Of a stretch of DNA of 64,000 nt, positions 35,016-50,981 are shown piece after piece. The DNA lies in the NCBI GenBank assembly GCA_019400425.1, contig JAFREE010000004.1, positions 1 to 64,000 on the forward strand, written 5' to 3'. Source of the DNA: Hymenochaete sp. R1. Taxonomy: Eukaryota > Basidiomycota > Agaricomycetes > Hymenochaetales > Hymenochaetaceae. Each line of letters begins with the position of its first letter. Within the stretch, counting starts at the first letter, position 1. The notes below the pieces were generated by a model. That model searched no databases. It saw only the letters and a program-made list of their open reading frames with translations, and was not told where the DNA came from. The position numbers and the translations under genes were made by a program.

Positions 35016-37299
35016 ATGGTCAAACTCTCCATCCACTCATATCGCGGAAATTCCAACTCGCGCTTTTACCCTCATTCAGGTTATTTGGGTCTGACTCCGG
35101 TAAAAGTTGAAGGTGGTCAGTCCTCGTTTTCTTTGCTCCGTTGCCCTCGTTCTTCACCCCCGTTGCCTCCGCGTCTATGTCGATCATCCCATGTCCATGT
35201 CCATGATGCTCATTCATCTTCATGATCATTATTCTCTCTAGTGGTTCGCACCGCACTCGAAGAGGATCGCAAGCCGTTGACGGCAAGAAGCCTCGAGATC
35301 TCCGTGTCTTGTGTGGAGGTGCGTTTGGGACGCGTGGGTGCGACTCATTCAAATGTACTAGCGGAGTACACCCAGACGCTTTGGTCAAAACCAGCTTTAG
35401 TCGACTATGGTGACCTTGGGGACGGAGAGTTCCCCTTTAAAATCGTCGTACCGGCGAGCACGCCTGGTTTCAGTTACATCAATTTCCAGGATTACCGTGT
35501 TTTCTGGAAGGTGGAAGCAGGTTCGTCCCCCTAAATCCGTTTCGAGGCATATATGTTTTGTATGCTTACCCCGTCCAACAGTCATCAATCACGCCCCTGT
35601 CTTTGGAGTGGGCTCCCGAAAGCTCAAATCCTATGACATACCGCTCATACGCTATGACACAAATGTTCCCCGCCGAGACCATGCACTGTCCCCCACCAGA
35701 ACCCTCGTCACTAACAAACCCCGTGCACCCGCCATTCAATATCAACTAGTGCAACCAACCAATCCAGTGGGTCCCTTGGACATAGTTACGATTTCTTTGC
35801 TGCTGCGGCCGGTCCATCCAGGAGTAGTTGTCAGAAGTGCTTCTTGCGTGGTTGAACGCCGTATCGAACTCTCAGAGACGACGCAACTGCCGCTACGCAG
35901 GTCCGCGAGTCCCACACCCAGCCCGCCAGCTCGATCACCTATCGACAGCGAAGGTAGCTCAGGATCAACGATACTTGGGTTCAATCACAACCGGGAAAAT
36001 GACGCTTCTTACGCCGGCCAAGCTAGCTCAAGTACGACGCATTTGCTAGCCCCTCGAGGCGCGGAATCGTTGACGTCGTTGGCAAGTGCGAACACGACAG
36101 AAGCGATGGCGGCATTTGGTACCGAACAGCGCTCACAATTGATGCCCATCATGACCGACCTTCCACCGAAAACTATATCGCTTACCGTTGCCCACATCGA
36201 CAGTTCGGGACCCTTTCAGAAAGATGCGACAGGCGCCTATCTCAAGTCCATGACACTACAATGGCCTGCCAATAAATCAAATAGCCATTGGGCGATGGGC
36301 GAGACTATGCAGACGGACATGATCAAAGTGCGATTCTTTATTCATGCCAAAGTGAGTAATCCGATCTATTCGGACTTTTTTATTATAAAAAAATTGACAA
36401 CCCTTCTACCCTTTCTCGATCGTGTTTCATAGATCATTGTCTCGTCTGTGTCAACGGGAACTGAGACGGTAGAGTTGGAGGAGAGGGAGCTCCTTTTAAT
36501 TCCTACAAACGATTCAGAACGGAAGCTTGCTATGACGAAATACACCGACGCCAGAGCTCGATCAAAGTCCAAGTCCCCCAGACGGAGCAAGACACCCCTT
36601 TCCGCAGTAGAAGGTTCTGATAACCAACAAACTCCATCTACTCCGGTACCCGCTTTACCACTACCACTTTCCCCCAGCCCGGTGGATAATAGGGGCTTCG
36701 TTGGTGGCCGTGTCTCCACGTCATCTAGTAAATCAGCAGGTTCAGCTGCGTCACATCCGTTACGGCGACCGCATACATCTGCAGGTGTCCGCGACAAAAA
36801 CAGCTTGCGTTCCCACCATCGGCATCATGATCCTTTCCGGGAAAATAACGATCAGAATGAGAGAGGCAACGAAAGTCGAGACGAAACGCCACCCCTTCAG
36901 ACCTTCCGCGCCCTCCGCCGACCGGAAACTGCACTTCCAAGTTCTATTAAATCGACTAAACCCACTAGCCCAAAAGATACCTCCCCAGCTTCAACATACC
37001 CATATCCACCTGCTCATGCTCGACGCAGTTCCCGCGAAATTGCGCACGCACACGCTCAGCATGATGTTCACCAACACGCTCACCAGCACCATATCACGTC
37101 CGTCCCCGTCCCCGCTTCTACGCCCCCCAGTGGATTTGCCAGCGATCCAGGAACAGTTCGCGCCTGGGAAGAAGAGCTAGCACGAATTGAAAGGACGTCC
37201 AGACGTGTGAGCGTGAACTTGGGGTTCAACTTGAAACGGTTACGGAGGTCAACGAGACCAAAGACACCGTCAAGTTCGGTGACTAGCGAATCGCCATGA
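35016..37299 (+). CDS. Arrestin-like protein
   Basis: Putative alpha-arrestin, a class that in fungi guides ubiquitin ligases to membrane proteins for endocytosis. Exons: 35016-35112, 35242-35520, 35582-36351, 36433-37299; 670 residues. The N-terminal 250 residues read as arrestin beta-sandwich strands (GYLGLTPVKVEG, LEISVSCVEVRLGR, FPFKIVVPASTPGFSYINFQDYRVFWKVEA, GPLDIVTISLLLRP). A second beta region follows at 350-450. The last 200 residues are a Ser/Pro/His-rich disordered tail with a run of His residues near 590-605. I see no PPxY motif, which many alpha-arrestins use to bind Rsp5, so coupling to the ligase is unproven. The 129 nt first intron is long for this window. Confidence 0.7.
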
Positions 37300-39126
37300 A
37301 GATAGGCGACTGGTAGCATTATTTGCGGTTCCGAACTGTTACTCTCCAGACTACGCTTTTTTCTTTCCTCGTTTTCCCTCGTCTCGTGCGAGGTTCGGAG
37401 CTTTTTTCCAGGGATTTGCGGCCTTCTTTTCTCACCTTGGGAATTATCTGCCAGTCAATCGATTCGCGTCAAAACCTGTACGAATAACGGTTCTTCATAC
37501 ATTTCCGGCACATCTCACGTCTGCTTCGGTCAGATGTTGGCCTCACTGCTTTTCTTTTTGCCCTCGCATGATCATGGAACCATGTCGATCCCGTCAATAT
37601 TTCTGCTTGCTTCTTCCAACGGAATCTCCGCTCTGGAGAAAACCGAGGTCTCCAGAGTCCACTCCGCACTTGAGCCAATCATAAAGCTTGGCGTCTACGA
37701 ACGAAGCAGGCTCGATTCCCACAATCTCCGTCCTTCCCGTCGATGATACATCTTCTTTTCCATCATCACCGACTGATCTATCTATCCATCGGTTCCCTCG
37801 GCTCGCATATCCAACGTTTCGCTTATGATGATTTCTCGCAATCTATGCGCCAAACTATTCCCACTACCGACAATCTCAATCGCTAATCTCCCTGTTCGAG
37901 CTTTCTGGCGTTCTTTTGGACGAAGGAATCAATGCTCGGATGGCTGATCAACGACGATGGCTGAAGAAAATCGTGGGAACGTCCGAATGAAAAATGGAAT
38001 ACGCGTGTTCTGCACGATTTTATGTTGTACGGGTTCCCGTATTCGGGTAACGAGGATCTGTTTGGAGTTTCTTTCTCAATGAAGACCTCGATTTGACTCG
38101 ATTCGGTTTGGGGCATGCGGTACGAGATGTTCGGGAAACGGTGGGCCGTCGGCAAGAACTTGAAGAACTCGGGCATTGTTGACAAAGTGCACAAAGCAAC
38201 ACCTTTCCGGTCGGACTCGGACTCGGCCTCGGATAGGCGCGGCGACGGAGTCGGGTTGTGGATCTGTCCGAGTTCGTCTGTTTTCCCAACTTCCGATTAC
38301 AAACTTCTTTCCCTTGCGCAAGTTTGCGGTTCTGCACGCCTTTCTGTTGAAGGGGCGGTTGCACTTCCTACGGTGTGTGGGAGCGGCAGAATTCCAAAGG
38401 CCGTAACACACCTCTTCTGAATAACATGTCGCGCGTTCACCGTGGGTCATCGTCTCTCGAACTACATTCGCTCAGCGCCCACGGGTAGACGGACGTCCTC
38501 GTCGTTATCGCCAAACGAAGCCATTTTCGGAGGTGATCCTGGGACTAGCAATTTCTATATCGCCCAGTTCCCTTTCAAGACATTCCGACCCAAACGATTG
38601 AGGATCACGGAATCTTACCTTTCACATGACATCCTCTCGCACACTCTTCGCAGTTATGACTTCTGTATTATAAGCATATGCATCCTTGTCCGTGACTTCA
38701 TGCATTCCCAGCGGTATCTTCATCCCTCATTGCTATCTGTCGATTTCATTCGTAACCAATTCAATTCAATATACCGTAATTCACTGCACCTCATACATGA
38801 CTTGATCTTCTTGCTACCCGCTGTCCCCCAAACTTTCCATTTCTTGGTCTTCCATTTCTTTCATTCGACATAAGTTTATGTGTTGTATGTACCTACTAGC
38901 AATAGCGATTGGCCACTAAGACGAGATAAACATCGGATAAACAAGATAAAGCATGAAAAGATAATACACAAGCTAGTTGTACAGGTCTGGGGAACTTGCC
39001 GACAAAGAAGGGTTTCACCATAAAAGAAATGTTCACATCACACAGAAAATGAAGTAAAACAAGAGATAGTACAGATTGTTCGAAATGTCTTCCTCAGCGT
39101 TCTCCCAGTGTAAAGTTCTAACACGA
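37300..39126. other. 1.8 kb between convergent genes
   Basis: Mostly CT-rich on the plus strand from 37340 to 37480 and again from 38640 to 38870. Several open frames occur (for example 38442-38873 plus, 38020-38450 minus) but none shows recognisable protein sequence or consistent splicing. The length is large for this compact region, so a non-coding transcript or an unrecognised gene cannot be excluded. Confidence 0.35.
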
Positions 39127-39945
39127 TCAAAGAGGCGCTTGTCGAACAGCTGACTTCCGGAGAGGTTTGATCGGTCTGCTGGGGCTTGCATTCGGACTCG
39201 AAGGAAGTGTCGTCCCTCCAAACTTGTCGTCCATCACCATCCCATCATCGTTTTCTTCTTCACCAAGGGAGCCCAACATCCCCCTCGTACCCATTCGCGG
39301 ACGCGTCGGCGAATCGAGAACACGACTACCGCCAAAGTCTTTGCTACGAATCGCGGTAGAAACATCGTCAATTTCGTCTTCGTCTTCCACTTCCTCGTTG
39401 TCATCTCCAGAGGTATCTCCATACCCGCGTTTCTTCGGCGAGGGCGTGGGTGTAGGCAATCCTGTCCCTCCACCCATTCGCACACGTTCAGGAGGCGAAA
39501 ACACGTCCGCGAGCGTGTCATTTGCTGAGCGGAAGATAGACGGCGGGCGTTTATATGCGTCTGCACTTGGAGAGCTCGAAGAAGACATGGAAGACGCGCT
39601 AGGTTTGACGGGAGAGGGGAAAGGGGTAGGAGTCATGGAGGGCATCGTACGCTGTGATGCGTATCCTTCATTCACACCTAATATACGTACATCTTCGTTA
39701 AGAGATGATCCGTTAGAGCATAAAAACCACTTACTGCGCCTCACGCGCGAGCCTATGTTTTGGAGACGCGCCGTCAAATCGTCCGAGAGCCTGCAGCACG
39801 AGAGAATGTGGCATGAGTTTCTGGGACCTGTCCGTTCGAAATAGCGGGTAACTTACGCGTTTTCGGAGGGCAGACGGGGTGCGTGAAGGGCTGTGTGGAC
39901 GTCCTCCGTAAGGACACGCTTAGTTGGTGAGACAGACGCACTCAT
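39127..39945 (-). CDS. Possible Dif1/Spd1-type ribonucleotide reductase regulator
   Basis: Three exons: 39945-39857, 39790-39735, 39677-39127; 231 residues. The conserved-looking core is short: SDDLTARLQNIGSRVRRSVNEGYASQR at residues 31-57, interrupted by two introns. An R-x-R-[KR]-S-V-x-E-G-Y-type pattern of this kind occurs in the fungal Dif1/Spd1/Hug family, which controls localisation and activity of ribonucleotide reductase. The rest is disordered, Ser/Pro-rich with many SP and TP sites (SPTK, TPTPFPSPVKP, SPPER, SPKK) suited to CDK control, and acidic at about 140-155. An exact MCB site lies 244 bp upstream. Family assignment is tentative; otherwise it is an unknown phospho-regulated protein. 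Confidence 0.5.
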
Positions 39946-40620
39946 AGTTCGTTAGATGGAAAGTAGAAACGAAGATGGACTGCAAGGCGTGAGACTTGCG
40001 TACATTGCACTAATAACATGACCACCACGGAACAACACGCAGATCATCGGAGTTATAGTTTATCCCACTGGTTAGCGTACTCAAACTCAAGTTATACAGT
40101 ACTAGTGTATCCTCTTCCTCTGGATAGTAACACTAGTACTAGTACTGGGAATAAGCACGACCCATGAATAAGCGTGGTCAAATCTATGACGCGTATCGAG
40201 TGTCAAAAATCCGCATTAACCATTAATATTTACCGTTCACTCCATTTGTCGAAGCATGGCTTTACAGCCAAATGGACCTCTGATTAAGCACACACTCCGA
40301 AAAAGCGCACCCAAACTCGTACATGGAGGGGCGTTTCTATTCAAAGGTTACACTGCAGCAAAAAAAATCTTATATGTCCAGGTGCCACAAGAGCTTATAT
40401 TCGTTACTGAAAGCAAAGCATTATTGACTTGACAGTGATTTGTTCGTTGGGTATATGCATTCCTGAACCTCATACACGGCCTTCCTAACCCTAACCTGAA
40501 AGATAGGGAATCAGACATGAAAGCAAACTTAAGCATAAAGTTCAGCTCACCGTATCATGGAAGGCTTGATTCTGTTCGACGTACGTCCTTTCTTCGTCCT
40601 GGACCGCGGATTGGATCACT
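39946..40620. promoter_or_regulatory. Upstream region of the RNR-regulator-like gene
   Basis: 675 bp. Contains a dense cluster of the recurrent motif (CAGTACTAGTG at 40097-40107, then CACTAGTACTAGTACTG at 40131-40147) and an exact MluI cell-cycle box ACGCGT at 40189-40194. The right part is the 3' UTR of the RGG gene. Confidence 0.45.
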
Positions 40621-41903
40621 TCAAGCATCCGACCAAATATTCTCCTTCCCTTTCACACCCCATGGGTCATCATCTCCCTCCTCCGTCGTGATAGCAAGTC
40701 CAGTCTGCTCACTCGCTGACGGCTGCGCGTCGAATGTCTCGTCCGGAGGAATACCCCAGCCTCCATCATCGGCCTGCTCCTGTGCTGGACCGTCCTTTAG
40801 ATGAGGTGCTCGGTCTCTCCTAGGGCCTCCGCGTCCTCTTCCGCGTTCTACATTGCTACCCCTTCCGCGCCCTCCTCCACCTCCCCTTCCCCTTCCTCCC
40901 CGGCCGCCTCTACCCCTTCCTCGCCCCCCTTCAGCAGTGGCTTTCATCTCAATATTTGTATTCCCGTCGTCAACAATTGGTGCCTGTCCCCAATCACCCA
41001 CATCTCCGGCGTCAGCAGGTAGCCCCCAATCACCTCCTCCTGAGTTCGCCTCCACAGGAACCTCTCCCCAATCCGCACCTACACTCGTATCCATATTGTT
41101 TCCTTGCTGATTCCGATTCTGTCGACCTTCACCTCCACCACCCGTTCCGCCTTTATGCGAGTCCCATTCCCTCCCGGACACTTTGTCCATCTTTCTTCGC
41201 GCATTCGCAGCCCGTTTGTCGTTGATGTCTGCCTGTACGCGCTTCTGCTTGGCCTGCTTCGCGCGATCTGCAGCGCTTAGCTGTTCGAAAGCTTGCTGGT
41301 CTGCTTCGACGGCCTTCATTTGTCGTTGAAATGAAAACATGGTAGATAGGGATGGCATGTGAGTAAGTTGGATAAAGATATAACAGCATATGAAGAGGAA
41401 AACACGTACCGCGCGTCTTTCTTTGATTTTCTCGTTGTTTAGACGTATCCTCTCCATTCGCTCTTTCAATTCATCCTCAGACAGCTTTTCCTGTTGAGAT
41501 AAGCAGGGAAATAATAGCATAAGAGTTCGATGTCAAAATATCATTGAAAATTCTGGCTCACCCTTTGCGGCCCACCCGTCAAGAACCTCGACGGGTTCAA
41601 GTACGGTGCATCCCGCTTCTTCTTGTCCCCACCTCCAGAAACTTTCTTATTCTTCTCGGCATCTTCCTTCTCCGTCTTCGGAGATGCAGCAGTACTAGCA
41701 GGTGTCTCAGGTGTCGATGTAGGTGAGGCTGCATCTGTGTTCTCGTCACCGATCTCAGTAAACTCGACCTTCTGGTCATCCGCGTTTAAGATCGCAGAAT
41801 TTTCATTTGCTTTGTCTCCGCCACTGGTTGCCAGCACCTTTGGGTTTGATAAAGAAGGTTTGGCTTCAGTGGGATCTTGCAGAGCAGTTTGCACGTCCGC
41901 CAT
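40621..41903 (-). CDS. RGG-box protein with WG repeats
   Basis: Unrecognised as a named gene. Three exons: 41903-41562, 41490-41410, 41313-40621; 371 residues. The first 100 residues are disordered and acidic. A block PYLNPSRFLTGGPQR at about 100-115 leads into a charged helix (LSEDELKERMERIRLNNEK, then AVEADQQAFEQLSAADRAKQ). An RGG box follows at 271-305. Five WG dipeptides occur, at residues 223, 237, 249, 327 and 359, each in an acidic/Gly setting such as GADWGEVP, GDWGLPA and GGWGIPP. RGG boxes bind RNA; spaced tryptophans in acidic disordered chains are how Argonaute-hook proteins bind Argonaute. Role in RNA metabolism is therefore inferred, not shown. Confidence 0.8.
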
Positions 41904-42639
41904 GGGAGAAAGAAAAGTTTGGTAGAGCGTGTATTAGTACCGTGTGGTGTTAACACTTGTTTTGCTGACTAAGCAAATATTCGTTCACTGTGCTGAGCCT
42001 CTACGTGTTGAATGACCACATAAGCTTCACTTAAATCACTTCGCACAATAATGAGTTTCTGAATAATGAAAGGGCATCTTATACGATAATATACGACAAG
42101 TCTACGAAGCACTGGGATATCATTCAACAACCTACCCCTGGGAGGGCCAAGGGTAGAGGCGAATACGCTAGATGTACATTCAACATTTTATGTGAGAAGG
42201 CGAGGCACATTTAAAGGGGGAAAATATTCAAGGAACTGAAGTGGAAAGGTATTAGAAACGACCTAGAATGCATTCATTCAGGGGGTATATATCGGATGGA
42301 TAGGTGGGGATCTGGGTGTAGCTGTTCGGTGTTCGAGAGGTTGGGTAGGGCGGAAGGAGAGGTGGAAGAGGGAAAAACAAAAAGCGAGTAGAGTAGAACA
42401 CAACATCAACAGCTTGAGTGGAACGAGAAAGCCCGACCAAAATCCAAAGGAAATATGAGAATGAAGCTACGCATTACACCGATTTAGAAAAAAATAAGCC
42501 CAAAGCATCAAAGCACCAGGCTGATGGTTTGATAGCCGACGATCTAAAGCATCGACATGGAAGAGCAGGAACCTGTGATTGTCTCGTAGGTGTACACGCA
42601 AGACACTGACACAACACGAGAACGACCGTGGAAGAGGGC
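41904..42639. other. Intergenic, 736 bp
   Basis: Promoter of the RGG/WG gene on the left and 3' UTR of the double-psi barrel gene on the right. A minus-strand CT-rich tract lies at 42290-42380. No gene recognised. Confidence 0.4.
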
Positions 42640-43806
42640 CTAGGTGGCGGTGGCAGTTGGACCAGCTGCGACGATGGCTCCTAAGTTGATGATGCCTAAG
42701 TACATCTGTTGTATGTTGTTGGATGCAGTCGCGGTCGCGTACGAGCCGGATCCGGTAGGCACGGCAAGGCCATTTGAGGTGATATCTGCTGAGGACGAGG
42801 ATGAAGAGGAGGCGCTTGATGAAGAGGTGGTCGTAGATGAGGATGTGGAGCTAGAAGAGGAGCTGGATGACGAGCTACTCGAAGATGACCATGTCGAGGA
42901 GGTTGAGGACCAGGTTGTGGTCGGCTCAGGAGACCAGGTGCTGGAAGAGGACCACGTAGACGAGGATGACCAGGACGAGGAAGACGACGACTGGCCTCCG
43001 TTATCACTGCCATCGTTATACCACCAATCACCATAGATCTAAGGGGATCGTGTTGAGAATGGAACCCTACGCAACGTCAACAAAGAATCAATCGCTTACC
43101 ACTCCAATGTCCTCAGATGCAAAGAAGTTGAACAAGCTCGTCGAGAAATCCAGTCCACCGGGTGGGCATGTTGGACACTAAATTCGTATCGATTGGTATG
43201 CGGCAAACAGACAACAATCTCACATGTCCCATTTCGCACACTCACCTGATCCATGATGGTTGCCTGCGTCGTTTTGCCATTATAAGAGATCGTGATTTGC
43301 TTGAAACAATTAGGACCTGGGTAACCGCTACCATACATCTGGAGATGGTGCCTGTTTAATATAGGTTGCTACAGTAGAACGGTTCATGATGATGCTTACA
43401 TCCGAGTTCAACGCGACGATGCTAGGCGGAGACAGAATCAGAGACTACATTTTTCGTTAATAAAAGCAAACCTGGAACGTACAATTGGTCGGAGGTGCTA
43501 GTCTGACCGCAAGATCCGCTGAGGATGCCAAAGCATACGAACTATCCGTCAGCAATGTACTTCAGAGTTAAAATACGCCAAGAACACATACAGTCCGACA
43601 TCATAGAACGTAAACCGTGCGTTTGACGTGCGTTTCCCAAGTGAAACTGTATGGTTTGTGTCCCGTTCTTCGACGAGAGGCTCGGGCTTAGGGTCGCGCG
43701 CTGCAATGGCGCGATGATGACTCGTGTGGCGTACTTGATGTTCGCCCGCACTGACCGCTGCCGCAGCCAAAAGCGATCCCAATATAACAGAGAAGGCAAA
43801 GCGCAT
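42640..43806 (-). CDS. Secreted double-psi beta-barrel (RlpA/expansin-like) protein, Ser-rich
   Basis: Exons: 43806-43592, 43518-43483, 43421-43400 (22 nt), 43338-43246, 43177-43100, 43038-42640; 280 residues. Signal peptide MRFAFSVILGSLLAAAAVSA. The barrel spans about 65-150: ARFTFYDVGLGSCG, IVALNSDMYG, NCFKQITISYNGKTTQATIMDQCPTCPPGGLDFS and GVIYGDW, with paired cysteines and the DQCPxCPxGxLDLS motif of expansin/barwin-like proteins. A long Ser/Thr/Trp stalk follows, then a hydrophobic C-terminus ending GAIVAAGPTATAT that could be a GPI signal. Such proteins sit in fungal walls or the medium; enzymatic activity is not expected. A paralogue lies at 50982-52310. Confidence 0.87.
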
Positions 43807-44521
43807 CGTGTTTGAGAGAATGCGGGTAAACTTGTCGATATATGTCTGGCTTTGAAGTCGTATTTGGGGCCAGTGACTGCCTAGTTTCGACTCGACAGAT
43901 GAAGGGGCGATTGTTTTGATTGTTCGGGAAACGAGAGGAAAGAGGGAGACTGTAAGGGAGCGTGGAACGGGCAACAAAAAACGCACAGCGGGGGAGCTGG
44001 TGTTATATGCCGGATAATAAATGAGAGTGTCTGGTGGAAGGAAGGAAAGGAAATGAAAAATGCTGGAAGGGCGTGGTCCGTCGGTGTTCTTCATCAGTCG
44101 GGCGCGGCGGAAGACGCGCAAGGAAACTCGGTCTTTCTTGCTATTATGTAATAATTTCATCTCTCCCGCGTGTGTCCCTCAGGAACAGGGTTGCTGACTG
44201 AGTTGGTGTTAGTCTCGGTCATCCCACAAGAAACTTAAAAATTTCGTCTTGCTCTATGCTATCAGGTCATTACACATTACGAATCGCGAAGAAGGGATAG
44301 AAAGAGGGGGGAGAGAATGGAACAGGCAAAAAAATGTGTATGTAGACAAAATAAAATGTAAGAAAGAAAATCGGAACAAGACCAACCCTGCGAGGACCTT
44401 TCAGTCATTCGTTCGTTAAATACCAATCGCCCTCTCTCCTCATATGCTACCCTCCGCCATCATAGCGTTCATCCAAGTCCCATCGCAGTAGACCAATACC
44501 CGCTCAAGTGACACCTTATGG
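43807..44521. other. Intergenic, 715 bp
   Basis: Promoter of the double-psi barrel gene and 3' UTR of SIP5. A long minus-strand frame extends upstream of the barrel start (to 44160), but the signal peptide marks 43806 as the start. Nothing else recognised. Confidence 0.4.
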
Positions 44522-46671
44522 TTAACGAGAATCTTCGTCCGTTTGTGGTCCCGACAGCATACTCAGTTCCGGAACCTCGGTAGCAGGCGTCTCAGCCAAT
44601 AGAGGCCGATGAGAAGGCGAATCCGGCGAAGACGGTAATTCATCGTACGAAGAACCCCCAGCGTTCTCCGATGCAAGCGTAGCAAGAGTATCGGTCGTAG
44701 CCATGCTATTTAATACCGGTGGCTGGGGTGCAGTTGGTGTTGGTTTCTGGAACCCTGTTACAGCATCGGGCGACACACTTGATTCGGACGTTGCAATTGT
44801 CAGCTTGGGATTTAAGGTATCGGCAGAGTCATCTTCTGGCGTATTCAGTAGTCTCTCTTCGTCGACATCTGCAGTGGCACCATCCTTCCTAACTTGAGAA
44901 ATATCACGCGTCGCCTCCGCACTCTTCCGTAATGTCGACTCGCGAAGATTGGGTGTCGCAGAACCCGATCGTGACTGTGAAATAGGAGTTGGGGGAGCAG
45001 GTGTATTTGGCAGGGGGCCCTCCGGTCTGCCCATAGATAAAGGACTGTCATTCCCCAAAGAACCTGCTACAGGTGACGAACGTGAACCGCTGGCGGATCG
45101 AGGCGCAAGCAGCATGTGATTCTCAGCTTTCCGTTCTGCTTGCCGTCTCGCAACAGATTCAAACACATTATCAAACGCTTTGGGCGGAAGAGATGGCAAT
45201 CGTGCATCGGACCTTGAAGTCGAAGGAATCGTTGAAGGCCCAGCTTCAGCGGGGCGTGTATCTGAGCCTGCAAGGTCTATTCCTTCCATCGCCTCCTTCT
45301 TCCTCTTTTCATCTGCTTCCTTTCGTTGTTGTTCCTCATGGTCAATGAGAGACAGACGCATCGCCTCCATGATCATAAGCTAGCAAATAATGAGCTACAC
45401 TATGCTTACAACGAACCGCAGACCTCACCTCTTCCAAGTCTTGGCCACCCAAACCCATGGTACCCAGAAGCTGATTCAAGTCTTGATTCTGCTGCTGCTC
45501 TTGCTGCCGTCGCCTGGACCGTCGCCCTAGCCGTCCCTCGTTATTATTCGACTCATTCGTAGTTTGTTCCCCATTCGGAGCAACGGGTAAATCTCCGGCG
45601 GATAAAGGATGAATACGGCCGCTCGTTACACCGACGGGAATGAGCCTATCGCCAACTTGCCGCATAATTATGCGCCTGTTGGCTCTTCGAGCTACTGCAG
45701 CACGCACTGCCGCTAGCTTAGCTTCCCAGTCTGGCCTGATTTGGTCTACATTGCATTGATATGATGGAAGCACCGAGAAGGACGAGACGCGGATGAATAA
45801 GCCGATTCAGGAAGCAACGATAACCAGGCGCCTTACCGATGGTAACAACTTCAGCACTGTCAGCGCCAAAGCTTTTTCTTCGACCACCTATAGACGGTTG
45901 AGTAGCTGGGCGAGAGATACCGGGTATTGGATGCTGTGCAATGTCACAAGACGGGTAAGAATAGAAGGACACATGTCAACGCAATAGATCACACACAAAG
46001 CCGTCAGAACCAATGCCAGCTCTCCAGAAAGGTGGAGTATAAGTGACGCCGAAGTTCTCCTGCACACAATAAGGACATGCGGCGGGCTCGGAAACGATGT
46101 GAGTGGTGGTGGGCTCGCTGCGTTTGATCTGTACGAAACATTCTGTGCAAATGGCTTGATCACAGCATCGAGAACGGTTGATGTTCGGCGGGTAATACTA
46201 CACGAATCAGCAAACGTTGAGCCCCAGCACAAATGGAAGCAGGAGCGGCATATGTTTCCTCTATCTACGCACCAAGAAGCAGATAGGACACTCCACTGCG
46301 CCTCTGTAGACCATAGCTTCCGGGAGCCTGCTCGGTTCCTTCAAAGCACCCGGTCTTCTGTTCATTTGACTAGCATTCGATCGGGACTGGGGCAACGGGG
46401 CAGGTGGGTGTTCTGTTCGCGATGCTGAATCGGAGTTTGCCACATCGCTCTCGGGCAATGGTTTGCGTGCGGCCATAATCCGTTCATCATCCCAATTCTC
46501 ATCGTAGTCCTCCAAGGGCCTATAGAAAGGAGCGATACGACGGTCTGCGATGAGCTGAGTGACGATCTGCTGGTTCCAATCGGGAGTACCCGTGTAGACG
46601 CCTTGTGGGGACAGGAAGCCGTAGTCGACAGTCTCATCCTGGTGGCCGCGAGAGGAGGCGCTGTTTCCCAT
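44522..46671 (-). CDS. SIP5: SIP5-family RING-like protein
   Basis: Related to yeast Sip5, which binds Snf1 kinase and the Reg1-Glc7 phosphatase. Exons: 46671-46273, 46197-45997, 45933-45837, 45745-45429, 45379-44522; 623 residues. MGNSASSR at the start is a potential N-myristoylation site. The RING-like zinc module is split by an intron: [33 protein letters not shown], then [18 protein letters not shown], matching the family closely. A helical region [21 protein letters not shown], a polar linker and an [25 protein letters not shown] helix (UIM-like LSLxxHEE) follow. The last 250 residues are disordered and Ser/Thr/Pro-rich. Head-to-head with the SERCA gene. Confidence 0.88.
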
Positions 46672-47228
46672 CGTCGAGGGCCGAAGCCCCTGTGATTGAA
46701 GCTGACCGGGGAAAGGTCAGCGGGGTAAGATAGCGAAAGGAAGGAGTGGCCGAAGAGGTACTATGTGAACGTGAAGGAAACCAGGAGAGCTTGGATGCTA
46801 CGGACACAGACACGCGGGAGTCACAGACAAGCTTAGCTGCTGCTATGGCTATGAAGACGATGATGCGAATTAGTGACGCTTCCAAATCGGGACGAAAGCT
46901 ACACTTACTAATACTTACTTAATGTAATAGATTGTTAATTGTAATCACAGGCTTCTCGTCAACTGATCGCAGTTCCTACCTTCTTCTTCCACTCTTTTCT
47001 CAATTATAACTACACTTTCTCACTCGCGACAACGTCTGGAGCACTGACCATGACTCTCAAATACACTCTCATCGGTGGGAAGTTTCCCTGGACTTTGTTA
47101 TCCTATCCGTGGGTAAAATGCTCTCACGTGATACACCTCTGACGTGGTCATTTCGTCCAAATCGTCCAAGTTAAAAGTCTCGTTCCGCCTACGAATCCAG
47201 TTTCCAGACTCTTCACCTTCTCTCTCCC
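46672..47228. promoter_or_regulatory. Divergent intergenic region SIP5/SERCA
   Basis: 557 bp between divergent starts. A minus-strand frame at 46634-46885 is in this region but has no coding features. A CT-rich tract (46975-47010) lies on the SERCA side. No specific element recognised. Confidence 0.35.
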
Positions 47229-50730
<3,502 letters not shown>

Positions 50731-50981
50731 TGCTGTCTTACTTTACCTTAGAAGATCATTGTATTCTTATCTAAGAAGGGTATACACATATGATATTGAC
50801 TGTAGTAGGCAATGACAGTTTGATCCCAGACAGAAAGACGATGGACCCCCTAGACCCAGAAGAACGACGAAAGAAAGGAAAACAGCAAGTTACAATATCG
50901 AAAACAATAGACAAACTCGGATAATTATCGAAAGCCAAGCCCTTCGTCTTGTCCCCACATCCGCACTAACCCCGCAAAACA

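Noticed and set aside
38020..38873. Overlapping open frames on both strands
   Set aside because: No recognisable protein sequence, no signal or membrane pattern that survives in one splice model, and CT-rich base composition explains the open frames.
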